Source of the DNA: Gnetum montanum
Taxonomy: Eukaryota > Streptophyta > Gnetopsida > Gnetales > Gnetaceae
Reading direction: 5' to 3'
Length of the DNA stretch: 23,740 bases
Assembly (NCBI GenBank): GCA_015680685.1
Contig: MNCI01026431.1
Span: 126,001 to 149,740 of the forward strand
The notes beneath the pieces are model-generated. The model worked only from the letters and a program-made list of their open reading frames with translations. It was not told the DNA's origin and did not search any database. Shown here piece by piece: positions 8,701 to 18,120 of the stretch (position 1 is the stretch's first letter; the number at the start of each line of letters is the position of its first letter). A program made the position numbers and the translations under genes.

Positions 8701-8935
8701 ACTAATTCATTAATAAGTTTACTTAGAAAAAGAGAGACTGTACAGTTCCAAGCCAAAGGAGACCATAGAGTTGTATGGATGGGTGGACAGCATGCACTTA
8801 TTACCTATTTTTCCAAAAGAACCATACCTTAATATCAGCATAATAATTCAAAAGTAAAAACCAAACATTAGCAATCAATATGATATAATTCAATCCACCA
8901 TCATGAGTACTTATTGGATGATGAATAAAAGTGAA

Positions 8936-10398
8936 TTAAGGAATCAAACAAATAGTAAAAATATGAATGATGGTGTAAAACAAAAATAAGAAAAGTTGGA
9001 AAAATGTGTAAAACAAAAATGTGTGAAAGAAAAATGTGTAAAAGAAAAATTCAAAAAGAACTGAGGGCCTAGAATGGTTAGCATAGGTAGCTATCTCTAC
9101 CACGAATGAGTTGGAAGGAGGAGATTCGAAATAGTGAGCAAGGTTGTCGACCAAGAGAGGTGGCATGTGTACTGGTTGTCCTAAGCTCATGAAAAGGTTT
9201 TGGTTTTGCACATTGACCAACAGTTTCTTGTCTGGGCTCTCAGGTTTGTATATTTTCATGGCTCTTGAAGGAAAAGTTGCATAAATAATATAAGGTCCTT
9301 CCCACAGTGTTTGAAATTTAGTATGTTGTGGCACATGTGTGGGATTCCAGTAGAGAACCTTATCTCCTGGTTGATATTTAACTTTCCTAATCCTTAGATC
9401 ATGACGTTGCTTATTGAATGCCTTATGCAATTCGTTAGATGATAGGGTAGCTAGTTGGTTTTCATCTAGCAAATTAAGGGTTACTAACTGTTGTTTTTGT
9501 GCTGGGTCAAGGTCAAGGTTGAGGTCACATGTCGTGGATAGTGTACAAAGCTTAGTTTGAATGGGAAGCATTGGTAATTTACTGTACACTAACTCATAGG
9601 GAGAGTAGCTTGTAGGGAGTTTCCATGTGGAGCGGTATGCCCAAAGAGCATCGTTCAGTTTAGTGCTCTAGTATCGCCTAAACTTGCTAATAGTTCTTAT
9701 CAATATTTTCATAATCTCTCTGATGGTGACTTTAGCTTGACCGTTCGCTTGGGGGTGGTATGGTGTTATCAGTTTGTGTTCAACCCCTAAGTGTTACATT
9801 AATTTCTGAAAAGTTGCACCTGTGAAGTGTGCACCATTGTATGAAATAAGTGCATGCAGCACACCAAACCTATTTATGATTTGTTGTTGAATAAATTGTG
9901 TAGTTGTAGATGATGTATAATCTTTAACAATAGCTACTTTGACCCATTTTTAGGTAATGAACAGTAACAATAATATAAGCTTTTCCATTGGACATTGGTG
10001 TAATTGGCTCCATAAAATCAATTCCCCAAGTGTCAAAGGGTTCTAACGGTTGGATCCATTGTTGTGGACCCTCCATTCTAGCAGTCATTCCCCCATCATG
10101 TTGACAGTGCTCACAAGATTGGATGAAATGATGGGCATCCCAAAACAATGTAGGCCAATAATATCCTCCAAGTAGGATCTTGATGGTTGTTCGTCTCTTA
10201 GCATAATGACCCCCACAAGAACCCTCATAAGCATCTTGGAGAACTCACAGTTGATCTATATCGAAAACACACCATCGAACCAAGCCATCAGAAAACACTT
10301 TGTAAAGTTGCCCATTGATCTCCATAAAGTACTTAGCTCGGTGAAGAAACTGTTGTCTCTTCTTAAGGTTTAACTCTTATGGTGTTTGTTGGGTGAGG
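8936..10398 (-). pseudogene. pol: Element A integrase and C-terminal tail, catalytically dead
   Basis: The integrase starts with a zinc module region: QFLHRAKYFMEINGQLYKV, then GGHYAKRR, then SCEHCQ. The first His position of the module reads Tyr (DAYEG). In the core, the first Asp is present at 10019-10017 (GIDFMEP). The second catalytic position is Tyr at 9841-9839 (ISYNGAHF), and the third is Lys at 9733-9731 (GQAKVT). The 35-residue spacing is preserved, so the alignment is secure and two of three catalytic residues are lost. In-frame stops also occur before 9589. The tail 9589-8936 is open and includes WEGPYIIYATFP, the SH3-like region that ends this type of integrase. Confidence 0.85.
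9000..9044 (-). repeat. Three 15-bp tandem units at the end of element A pol
   Basis: Three adjacent units of the form AAAAATGTGTAAAAC (plus strand), each differing by one or two bases, plus a partial fourth. Fifteen bases keep the frame, so the pol tail reads a repeated Phe-rich pentapeptide (FFYTF, FFHTF, LFYTF). It is probably slippage in a non-essential tail. Confidence 0.85.
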
Positions 10399-10549
10399 NA
10401 CAACAGTTTCTTCACCGAGCTAAGTACTTTATGGAGATCAATGGGCAACTTTACAAAGTGTTTTCTGATGGCTTGGTTCGATGGTGTGTTTTCGATATAG
10501 ATCAACTGTGAGTTCTCCAAGATGCTTATGAGGGTCCTTTTGGGGGTCA
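10205..10549. repeat. 150-bp near-perfect inverted duplication, one arm bracketed by Ns
   Basis: Bases 10400-10549 are the reverse complement of about 10205-10352, with about two mismatches near the outer end (GGTCCTTTTGGG against GGTTCTTGTGGG). The right arm is bracketed exactly by single Ns at 10399 and 10550. Both arms encode the same start of the integrase zinc module. The right arm is in the wrong orientation for the gene and redundant, so a misplaced short contig is the likely cause. Confidence 0.9.
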
Positions 10550-10550
10550 N

Positions 10551-11516
10551 TACTTGCATAGTGGATGTAATAAGGACACTTTTGGTCATCTAACTATGTA
10601 AGTATGGCTCCTAAAGCATATTTGGACATGTCAATCATGATATGGAATGGTTTGGACCAGTGAAGAGCTTGTAGAATGGGTGTGTCTACTAGTTTCTGTT
10701 TTAGAGTATGGAAAGCTAATTCGCATTCCTTTGTCCACTTGAAAGGTACATCCTTTTTCGTTAATTCCACCAATGGTTTGGCAACCTTTGAAAAGTTCTC
10801 AATAAATCTCCTATAGTAGCTAGTATGTCCAAGGAATTATGAATATCTTTGATAGTTTTCGGTTGATGGGTAATTCCTTGGATAATTTTAATTTTCTCGG
10901 GGTCAACCTCTATCCCTATGTGTGAGATTTTGTGCCCTAGTACTACACCTTCTTGAACCATCAAATGGCTTTTTTGCCAATTGAGCCTCAAATTGGTTTC
11001 TACACATCTTTTTAACACTTGCTCCAATTGCTCCAAGGCTTGATCAAAGTTTGCTCCATAAGTGGAGAAGTCGTCCATAAAGACCTTCATGCCATTCCCT
11101 ATCTAATATTGGAATATGCTAAGAACTAGTTGTTGAAATGTTGTAGGGGCATTGCACAAGCCAAATGACATCTATTTTTATGTGAATGTTTCCCAAGGAC
11201 TAGTGAATGTAGTCTTGGCTTGGTCTTCTAGGGCTATTTGTATTTGGTTATATCCACTATATCCATCCACAAAATTGTAATAGCGATGCCCTATGATGAT
11301 GTCTAAGACTTGGTCGACAAATGGCAATGGAAAGTGATCTTTGAATGTTGCCATATTTAGTAGCCTAAAATCTATGCACACCCTCCATTTGCCTCCCTTT
11401 TTAGGCATAATTACTAAGGGGCTAACCCATTCGCTATCAGAAATGAGGTATATGAACCTAGCCTTGAGAAGCTGTTCGATTTCTTCCTTAACTACTTGCT
11501 TCAACTTAGGGTTCAA
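10551..11516 (-). pseudogene. pol: Element A reverse transcriptase and RNase H stub
   Basis: The RT begins NPKLKQVVKEEIEQLLKARF at 11516. It continues through PLVIMPKKGGKWRVCIDFR and VDGYSGYNQIQI, with the active-site FMDD (in place of YxDD) at 11081-11070. Stops interrupt the frame near 11178 and 11105. The connection domain follows (VELTKKDVPFKWT), and the RNase H opens with FHIMIDMSKYALGAIL. It breaks off at the N at 10550, right after PYYIHYAS. Compared with element B, roughly 400-500 bases of RNase H are missing here. The FMDD form is usual for Athila-like elements. Confidence 0.88.
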
Positions 11517-11534
11517 TCGCCTTTGCAGTTGTCT

Positions 11535-11900
11535 TCAAGGCTTCATGGAGAGGTCAGTGCAAATTCTATGTTGGCATATCCTAGGATCTATTCTAATTAA
11601 TTTGGGATATGACCAAGCAAAGGCTTCCAACCATTTATTTGTTACCTTCAACAATTCTTCTTTTTGTTGAGGAGCCAGCTTAGTGTTGATAATTATTGGT
11701 TTTCCATGTTTAAGGAACGTGTATTCCATATTAGTGGGCAATGATTTCAACTTGAGGGGCTCTTGCTTAAATTTCTCAGGGATTTCCAACTTCCCCCAGT
11801 TGATATTTTCAAGGTTAAGACTTGGAAGTTGGCGATGGACTTGCTCAAATGCATCTATGCTATCAATGTAAGCATAAGTCAAACCCTCAGTTGGTTCCAT
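11535..11900 (-). pseudogene. pol: Element A protease-RT linker
   Basis: Open for 121 codons. It contains LKLKSLPTNMEYTFL, then IIINTKLAPQQKEELLKV, and ends AFAWSYPKLIRIDPRICQHR. That is the usual lead-in to RT in plant Ty3/gypsy polyproteins, with the Trp-Ser motif and the Cys-His near the end. It joins the RT at 11516 through a short region with a disruption near 11530. Confidence 0.8.
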
Positions 11901-12050
11901 GCATATGAGTGGATTGCTTTCTTGATCAACTATCAGCCACTAGGTGTCTTCCTATCATGTGGCTGCTACATATAGGCATCTTTGTATGTTAATCACTTGT
12001 GGACATTGATTGCATGTAGGCAATGCTATACTTTGCACAAACTATGACCT

Positions 12051-12420
12051 CTACATGCAATTACACCCTATGTTACTGTATGTGATGCACAGAACTTTCT
12101 TCTTCTTGATCTTTTCAAATATATTTTTCTTTGATATTTCTAGGGAAAGATCATGGATTCCTAGGCATGCATCAATGGTGTTTAGCCATGCTCTTCCCAT
12201 TATGATTGGGAAGTCCCCCTTATCATTGTTTACCTGAATCACTAGGAAGTCAGCTAGGTACAACGATCCACAAATAGTAGTAACAATGTCTTCCACCAGT
12301 CCTAATGGAACAGTGATGGATTGGTCGGCCAACTCTAGATGGATGTTGCTCTTTTTCAATGGAGGCAGGTTCTAGGCCTTGTACATTTCTTGAGAAATCA
12401 AGTTGACACCAAAAATTGAA
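12051..12420 (-). pseudogene. pol: Element A aspartic protease remnant
   Basis: The core is open from 12359 to 12051: ELADQSITVPLGLVEDIVTT, then FLVIQVNNDKGDFPIIMGRA and WLNTIDACLGIHD. These match the flap and the I-I-x-G-R-x(2)-L strand of retroviral-type proteases in plant gypsy elements. The active-site region lies just upstream at about 12415-12380. Its last part (FGVNLIS) is recognisable, but the catalytic Asp of the D-x-G-A motif is not. A stop also separates it from the core (12375). Element B has the same domain at 15837-16253. Confidence 0.75.
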
Positions 12421-12429
12421 TCTCAAAGA

Positions 12430-13200
12430 GCCTTACATGGCACATTTCTAGTGATTTGTAAGTATATTAGAGAACTTCCAGGATTAGAGAATTTCCTGGA
12501 AAGGTGGCCAGCTTTGATCCAATTGATGATGGCATGTGTTAGCATGATCGTATGTGTTGAGTGTGGTGGTTTAGTTGAAGGAGGCTCTAAAATTTTGATT
12601 GATATTGAGGCATCTAAGGAATCAGCCACTTGTGATTGCAAGGGCTTGGTTGGTTTATTGATTTTAAAGAAAGGTCTTTTCTTATGTGGTTGTTGGAACC
12701 AACAACAAGTTGAGAGTTAACAACCCTTGTGGTATTACATTACTGCGGCTAGGGGGGATTTCACTCTACATAGCTGGAGCTAGTGGTAGTGGAGCTATTG
12801 ATGGAAGAGATGTGGCCAAATGAGAAGGATGATATGCTTGTAGAATATTTTTCCTAGAAGAGGGAGTACCATAATACTCACGGGCTTAGTAGTGGGTTGA
12901 GGAGTGATGTGAGCAATAGAGTCACGTGGGGAGATTGGCTACTGCACATAATATCCATACGGGTTAGGTTGCTGGTAAAGATACTGTTGCCTTGGTGGTG
13001 GCATTCCCCATGATTGTGGGTGCTGCCACTATTGATATTGCTTAATTGGTTGTGGTGGAGTTCCACTTGGATAATATATTAAGGGTTGGTGGAATTGGCT
13101 TGGGTTACCTTGGGGGTAAGGTAACCTTCAAGTTGCTTGCCATTTGGTTAATCATGGGTTGAGTGCATACACCCCAAACTCTTGTAGATGTGAGATTACT
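12430..13200 (-). other. Degenerate gag-protease connecting region of element A
   Basis: Downstream of the zinc knuckle the minus strand reads a Pro/Gln/Tyr-rich stretch with several stops (for example SQFHQPLIYYPSGTPPQP). Low-complexity sequence follows it to the protease. I see no separate gene; the open frames here (12403-12720 plus, 12423-12641 minus) carry no motif. Confidence 0.5.
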
Positions 13201-13202
13201 TG

Positions 13203-13241
13203 GCAACATCCCTTAGGATGGTCATATTAACATATTTCACA
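13203..13241 (-). other. Gag zinc knuckle of element A, degenerate
   Basis: The minus strand reads CEIC, a stop (TAA), then YDHPKGCC. This keeps the C-x2-C, His and final Cys order of a gag nucleocapsid knuckle, which binds the genomic RNA. The stop replaces one residue between the second Cys and the His. Confidence 0.5.
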
Positions 13242-13259
13242 TCCACTATCATTGTCTAT

Positions 13260-14440
13260 TTCTGACTACACAACCTCTTCAATGATGACAACTTTTCTCT
13301 TACCCTTACTACGTGCATGTTCAGCTTCTCTCTTTTTTCTTTTTTCGTGAGCACTACCTTGCTCTCTAGAATCCTCTACTATTTTAAGAATAGATTGAAA
13401 TCTATTGTCTAGGGAATCCCACATTTGGTCTACCTTTGCCGATACTTCTGATGTCAACTTTTGGATAGGAAAAATTTTCCTATTCACCATTTCTTCGAGT
13501 GGTGACTCTTCTTTATCCTTACAAAATCTTACTCCCCTCTTCTAGAGGGAAGGATCTTTGTTATACTCTTTTACACTTTCTCTTTTTCATAGCTCACCTT
13601 CTTCCTTAGCAACTTGCTCCAACAGTCTTTGGATTTGATGGTACCTAAGCTTGGCTAGTCTTCCTTGGGCATAAGTCCTAAGGGTTCTTCTCATTTCATG
13701 CCTAAGCCCATCCACGAGATGACGCAGTTGATCCCTTTGCGAATAATCATGGCTAGGACAATGAGGTAATAGTGCATAGTATCGGCCCATGGTAGCATCC
13801 AAGGGTTCATGTCCTCCTTGTTTCTAGCCTTCGATTTTCTTTTGTAGGTTAGACACTCAGGAGTACATTTGGTACTTATCGTTGAATAATTCTAACATAG
13901 TACTCCATCTACGAATGGATTCTGGTTCTAAAGATTGGTACCAACTTTTTACTTCTTTAACTAGTGTCTGTGGGAGCAACTTAAGTTTTTGCCGTTTTTT
14001 CTCTATGTTTTGTAAGGCACACACATCATGGAATTCTTGTAAATGATTCTAAGGGTTAGCATTGTATCCCCTTTCAAATCGTAGGATATTGTTCATATCT
14101 AATCTCTTGATCCTACTAGCTTTCTAGTGCCTTGTTGGAATTCTAACAACCTCACTTATGTTCAACATACTTTGAGTAGCAAGGAGGGGTTCATCATGAT
14201 TGTCTCATCCATGGCATCTATGTTGCCTACGTTCTTCTCTACTCTCCCTTCTTTTATGTCATGACTCTCTAGAGTGTCCTTGTCCGCTTTCCTGGCTATT
14301 TCTTCTATGACTTCCACTTTGCCTACCTTTATTTCCATGGTCTTTTTCTTTATGACCATGTCTGGATATTGAAGGAGAGGGTGAAGGAGATGATGAAGGT
14401 GAAGAAGAAGCAGAACTATCACCATGATGATGTCTACTAC
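13260..14440 (-). pseudogene. gag: Element A gag, degenerate
   Basis: Gag packages the element RNA in virus-like particles. From the N side there is a Ser/His/Arg/Glu-rich stretch (SSASSSPSSPSPSPSISRHG), then EPLLATQS and LDMNNILRFERGYNANP. The retrotransposon gag domain follows: SWYQSLEPESIRRWSTMLEL, then PLDATMGRYYALLPHCPSHD and QLRHLVDGLR. After it comes a basic region with a KRKKREAEHARSKGKRKVV segment near 13300. In-frame stops occur near 14240, 14130, 14052, 13885 and 13590. Compared with the gag of element C, about 400 bases at the N-terminus are missing or unrecognisable. The strong similarity to element C gag at 20704-21350 confirms the reading. Confidence 0.8.
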
Positions 14441-14648
14441 CTTCTATTCTACAATCTTAGTCCCAATCGTGATTGGGATCAGAATTTCCACCTTTATCAT
14501 GAGTTCATGTTCCTTTTTCAGACCCTTTGTGCTTGTCTATTTAGTGTGTAATGTATTCTTGTTTATTATTTTCTCAACCAACCCTAAGGGTTTGTTCCAA
14601 CGATGTGAATGATTTCCTAAGTTCTAATTAGCACACAAACAACTAAGT

Positions 14649-14665
14649 CCCCGACAATGGCTCCA
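14649..14665 (-). promoter_or_regulatory. Primer-binding site of element A (tRNA-Asp type)
   Basis: The minus strand reads TGGAGCCATTGTCGGGG, three bases after the LTR terminal CTCA. It differs by a few bases from the complement of the plant tRNA-Asp 3' end used by Athila elements (TGGCGCCGTTGCCGGGG); two of the three differences are CpG-type transitions. This tRNA would prime minus-strand DNA synthesis. Confidence 0.75.
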
Positions 14666-15152
14666 AGATGAGCAGGGAGGTACCCCTACACTCAACCATA
14701 TGAATATGAGCGTTTTATGCATAATCCGATTGAATTCCAAGGACTAAGTGCTTATGTGCCCTTGTGGAACAAAGATGGGTTGGTTGATTATTGTCTTCCC
14801 AAGCTTACCTGTATATCACAATTGTATGGTTAAGTAAGTTTGAGGCATATGATTTTTATAGCTTTTATGTTTTTATGTCCTATGCTAGTAGGGAAGGAGA
14901 GAGATAACTAGGTGACTTATTTAGCTTAACTACTCATTAACTAAGTTCTAACTAATCCTAACACTAGCATATGTTCCCACTTGCCCTAGACATCTTGAAC
15001 TAGTGTAACACTACTAGGATTACCAAACGCTAATCGTTACTGGGTTACCAAGCGTTACATGCATGCTTGAAGTGGTTGTGCTTTTGTAATTTAATGATTT
15101 TCTTAATTGATAAAAATGAATTTCTATGCTAATAATAGAAATTTAATGTGCA

Positions 15153-15182
15153 TAAAATAAAATAAAATAAAATAAAATAAAA
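15153..15182. repeat. (TAAAA)6 microsatellite in LTR A
   Basis: Six perfect TAAAA units followed by a partial unit, inside the transcribed part of the LTR. Confidence 0.95.
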
Positions 15183-15438
15183 TAAATGCATAAGAAAATA
15201 GAATAAAAGAAATACGTAAGAAAACAAATCTCAAGTGCTACAATGAAAAATCGAAGAGCTCGTCTTTATTGCTGTACATAAGGTGTGCTTAGCTATATAA
15301 TGCTCAAATAAAGATCTATCCACACTTAGACCTCTTGCTGTAGGCACTTGGAAAATACTCTAACTTTCAAACAGACTACAAGAGTTTCGCTACTTGACTA
15401 CTAAAAGACTACTTTTTCAATTGTGCGCTTGGGCACTG

Positions 15439-15446
15439 TATTTATA
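15439..15446 (-). promoter_or_regulatory. TATA box of LTR A
   Basis: The minus strand reads CCTATAAATACAGTGCCC. The box lies about 215 bases from the LTR start and about 11 bases from the proximal edge of the 34-bp repeat array. Confidence 0.7.
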
Positions 15447-15457
15447 GGCTTGGGAGC

Positions 15458-15657
15458 AACTACTCTAATAATTAAAGTAACCACTCTAATAATTAGAATA
15501 AACCACTAGAGTAACTACTCTAATAATTAGAATAAACTGCTAGAGTAATTGCTCTAATAATGAGAATAAACCACTAGAGTAACTACTCTAATAATTAGAA
15601 TAAATTGCTAGAGTAACTGCTCTAATAATTAGAATAAACCGCTAGGGTAACCACTCT
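15458..15657 (-). repeat. 34-bp tandem array filling the U3 of LTR A
   Basis: Five full 34-base units (starting at 15479, 15513, 15547, 15581 and 15615) plus partial units at both ends. The plus-strand unit begins AACTACTCTAATAATTAG and ends CTAGAGT. At unit joins, AGAGTA-AC-TACTCT is an inverted repeat, and TCTAAT-A-ATTAGA inside the unit is another. The array covers about 200 of the 216 U3 bases and is absent from the related LTRs B and C. Unit identity is high, with scattered transitions. Confidence 0.95.
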
Positions 15658-15662
15658 CATCA

Positions 15663-15836
15663 GATTCCTTAGAGCCTTCTTGAAACCAAACTCTACCAAG
15701 GATCCATACTGTAATGTTCACTCATACTGTGTTTGATTGAATCCATGCAAGAAACCTTCCCAGGAAATTAGTCAATCTTGGAAGTCCTTTGATTTATTTG
15801 TACATGGCTCAAAATGAACCATGCAAGGATCTTCTC
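15663..15836 (+). other. Element B pre-protease remnant at the nesting junction
   Basis: The sequence aligns with the corresponding interval of element A on the other strand (about 12560-12420); for example, CTTCCCAGGAAATT matches CTTTCCAGGAAATT. It fixes the point where element A entered element B. No open frame is left. Confidence 0.55.
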
Positions 15837-16253
15837 AATTTAGGTTTTGGTGTTAATTTGATTTCTCATGAGATGTAGACTACTTGGAACTTGCCTCCTC
15901 TCAAGAAGAGCAACATAAAATTAGAATTGGCAAACCACTCCATCACTGTTCCATTAGAACTGGTAGAAGACATTGTGACCATTTTCTGTGGGTGGTCTTA
16001 TACTACTAACTTCTTGGTAATCAAAATGGAGAATTGCAAAAGGGACTTCCTAATCATTATGAAAAGGGCATGGCTAAGCACCATCGATGCAAGAATGGGC
16101 ATAAGAGATTTTTTCCTAGAGATATCTAAAGAAAATGCATTTGGAAAGATGAAGAAGAAGAGAGTCCCATGCATCACATACAGTGATAGCAGGTGTAATT
16201 ATGTGCAAAAACTTTGGGCCATCAAGCAAACATCTATTTCTGCATGCAAGTAG
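15837..16253 (+). pseudogene. pol: Element B aspartic protease, active site lost
   Basis: The active-site region reads NLGFGVNLIS at 15837, so the catalytic Asp of the D-x-G-A type motif is Asn, a change that a single G-to-A transition would give. A TAG follows at about 15876. The core is open to 16253: LELANHSITVPLELVEDIVT, FLIIMKRAWLSTIDARMGIR. The Gly of the usual I-I-x-G-R motif is Lys. The domain is closely related to the protease of element A. Confidence 0.78.
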
Positions 16254-16739
16254 TGTGCACCAAAAGTAGAAATTCAAAGGTGTCTATATGTAGTAGCCAC
16301 AAAATAGGAGGGCACCCAGTGGTTAACTGCTAATTCAGAAAGTAGCAGACTTTGCATGGAACCAACTAAAAGGTTGACATGTGAATATATCATGAGCATG
16401 GATGAACTAGAGTAAGTTCATCATCAGCTCTCTGATGATACAAATGATGATACCTATTAGGAAGAGTTGGAAATTCTTGAGAACTTCAAGCGACAGCCCC
16501 TTGAATTAAAAACATTACTAGCTAGAATGGAATATGTATTTTTGAAATACAAGAAGCTAGTTATAATCAATACAAAACTTGCTCTAGAATAGAAAAAGAT
16601 GCTATTGGAAGTAGTTGAAAGATGCTCAATATATTTTGCTTGGTCATATTCTAAACTCATAGGGATTGATTCTAGGATATGCCAACATCACATTTACATG
16701 GATCTGGCCATGAAGCCAAAATGACAGTAATAAAGGTGG
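16254..16739 (+). pseudogene. Element B protease-RT linker, heavily decayed
   Basis: Fragments of the linker can be followed in one frame with several stops: LELKTLLARMEYVFLKYKKL, then VIINTKLALE, then CSIYFAWSYSKLIGIDSRIC. These correspond to the element A linker at 11900-11535. No independent gene is visible; the minus-strand ORF at 16457-16660 is a shadow. Confidence 0.65.
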
Positions 16740-17500
16740 TTGAACCCCAAATCAAAGCAAATTGTCAAGGAGGAAATTGAGCAACTCCTCAAGGCAAGGT
16801 TCATCTATCTCATTGCAGATAGCAAGTGGGTTAACCCACTTGTAATTGTGCCAAAGAAAGGTGGTAAGTGGTGGGTCTACATTGATTTTAGGTTGATGAC
16901 CATCACAACATTCAAGGACCACTTTTTGTTGCCATTTGTTAACCAAGTGCTTGACAAAATATTAGGGCATTGCTACTACACCTTCCTAGATTGTTATAAT
17001 GGCTATAACCAAATCCAAATTACATCAGAGGACCAAGCAGAGACAACGTTAACAAGTCCCTAGGGGACTTTTGCATATCGTAAGATGTCATTTGGTCTAT
17101 GCAATGCTCTTATCACATTTCAACACCTAGTCCTGAGCATCTTTCAATAGCAAATTGGTAGTGGTGTGGAAGTCTTCATTGATGACTTCTCCACCTATGG
17201 AGTTGTATTTCATCAAGCCTTGGACCACTTGAAGTAAGTGCTGGAATGATGTGTTGAAACTAACTTGCAGCTCAATTGGCAGAAAAGTCACCTCATGGTT
17301 TAGGAGGGCATTGTATTGTGGCACAAAATCTCAAAAAATAAGGGTCATCCAAGGAATAACTCATTAGTTGGAAATAGTTAAAGATGTTTGATCATTCCTT
17401 GGACATTGGCTACTACCAATGATTCATAGAGAATTTTTCTAAGATTGCAAAACCATTGGTCAAGCTAACAAAGAAAGATGCTTCTTTTTTCTAGACCCTA
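16740..17500 (+). pseudogene. pol: Element B reverse transcriptase
   Basis: Open from 16740 to a TAG near 17061: NPKSKQIVKEEIEQLLKARF, PLVIVPKKGGKWWVYIDFR, LDCYNGYNQIQIT. The active site reads FIDD at 17175-17186. Stops occur at about 17061, 17148, 17235, 17247 and 17301. Near 17330 about 30 bases are missing relative to element A (the segment between KIS and IIQGI), and the frame changes from 3 to 2. The fingers, palm and connection are all still recognisable. Confidence 0.82.
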
Positions 17501-18120
17501 AAATGTGAAAAAGCATTCCAACAACTAAAAGAAAAGCTTGTGGAAACTCCAATCCTACAAGCACCTGATTGGCCCAGACCATTTCACATTATGATAGATA
17601 CATCAAATTATGCCTTGGGACCAATGTTGACATAGTTAGATGATAAGAAATGACCATACTACATCCACGATGCTAGCTAAAGTATTGTGGGTGCATAATT
17701 GAACTACACCATAATAGAGAAAGAATTGATGGTGGTGGTGTTTGCACTAGAGAAGTTTAGGCATTATGTGCTTGGATACAATTTGTTTGTGCATACTAAT
17801 CATAGTGCCATTCACTTCTTAATGAAAAAGCTAACGGTGAGCCCCCATGTTGTATGGTGGTTGGTGATCTTGTAAGAATTCGATCTCATGATGGTAGATT
17901 GAAAGGACACTGAGAATGTGGTTGCTGATCACTTATCTTAGTTGCCATGGAATGACAAAGAGGAAGAAAGCCTACTTTCTAACATGTTTCCTAATGAAAT
18001 TCTCTTTGCTAGGGCTATAATTAAACAAATGCCCAATGAGACAAAGTGGTATGATAATATTTTCATCTATCTTCTCACTTAGGAGATGCCACAAGGGTTG
18101 GACCACTAGAAGAAATAGCA
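17501..18120 (+). pseudogene. pol: Element B RNase H and connection to integrase
   Basis: In frame 2: FHIMIDTSNYALGPML, PYYIHDAS, LNYTIIEKELMVVVFALEKF, VHTNHSAIHFLM, ENVVADHLS. The catalytic Asp positions in IMIDTS, HTNHS (Asn here, as in many plant elements) and VADHLS, and the Glu in EKEL, can be followed. There are about eight in-frame stops. This is the only complete Athila-type RNase H in the window and shows what element A has lost. No second archaeal-type RNase H follows. Confidence 0.8.

Larger units (their letters stand above)
8930..15662 (-). mobile_element. Element A: Athila-like Ty3/gypsy retrotransposon, 3' LTR missing
   Basis: Read right to left: 5' LTR (15662-14669), primer-binding site, gag, protease, RT, truncated RNase H and integrase. 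It interrupts element B: bases to the right of 15662 are element B pre-protease sequence, on the opposite strand. No second LTR copy is found to the left. The internal gap at 10399/10550 removes most of RNase H. There is one RNase H lineage only and a tRNA-Asp type primer site, as in Athila relatives. The left limit given is where recognisable pol homology ends. Confidence 0.8.
14669..15662 (-). repeat. 5' LTR of element A (994 bp)
   Basis: It starts TGATGAGAGT at 15662 and ends CTCA at 14669, next to the primer-binding site. The last 40 bases (ATATGGTTGAGTGTAGGGGT, then a CTCA end) match the end of element B's 3' LTR at 20673-20703. The TATA-to-end distance (about 777 bases) is close to element B's (about 743). 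The extra length against LTRs B and C (829 and 842 bp) is due to the 34-bp array in U3. Bases 15663-15667 (GATTC) would be one copy of the target duplication; the partner is not in the window. Confidence 0.8.

Noticed and set aside
12403-12720. 105-codon plus-strand ORF
   Set aside because: Antisense to the element A gag-protease region, with no motif of its own.
14461-14478. 18-base palindrome TCCCAATCGTGATTGGGA
   Set aside because: Perfect 8-base arms, but isolated within decayed gag and not repeated elsewhere; most likely chance.
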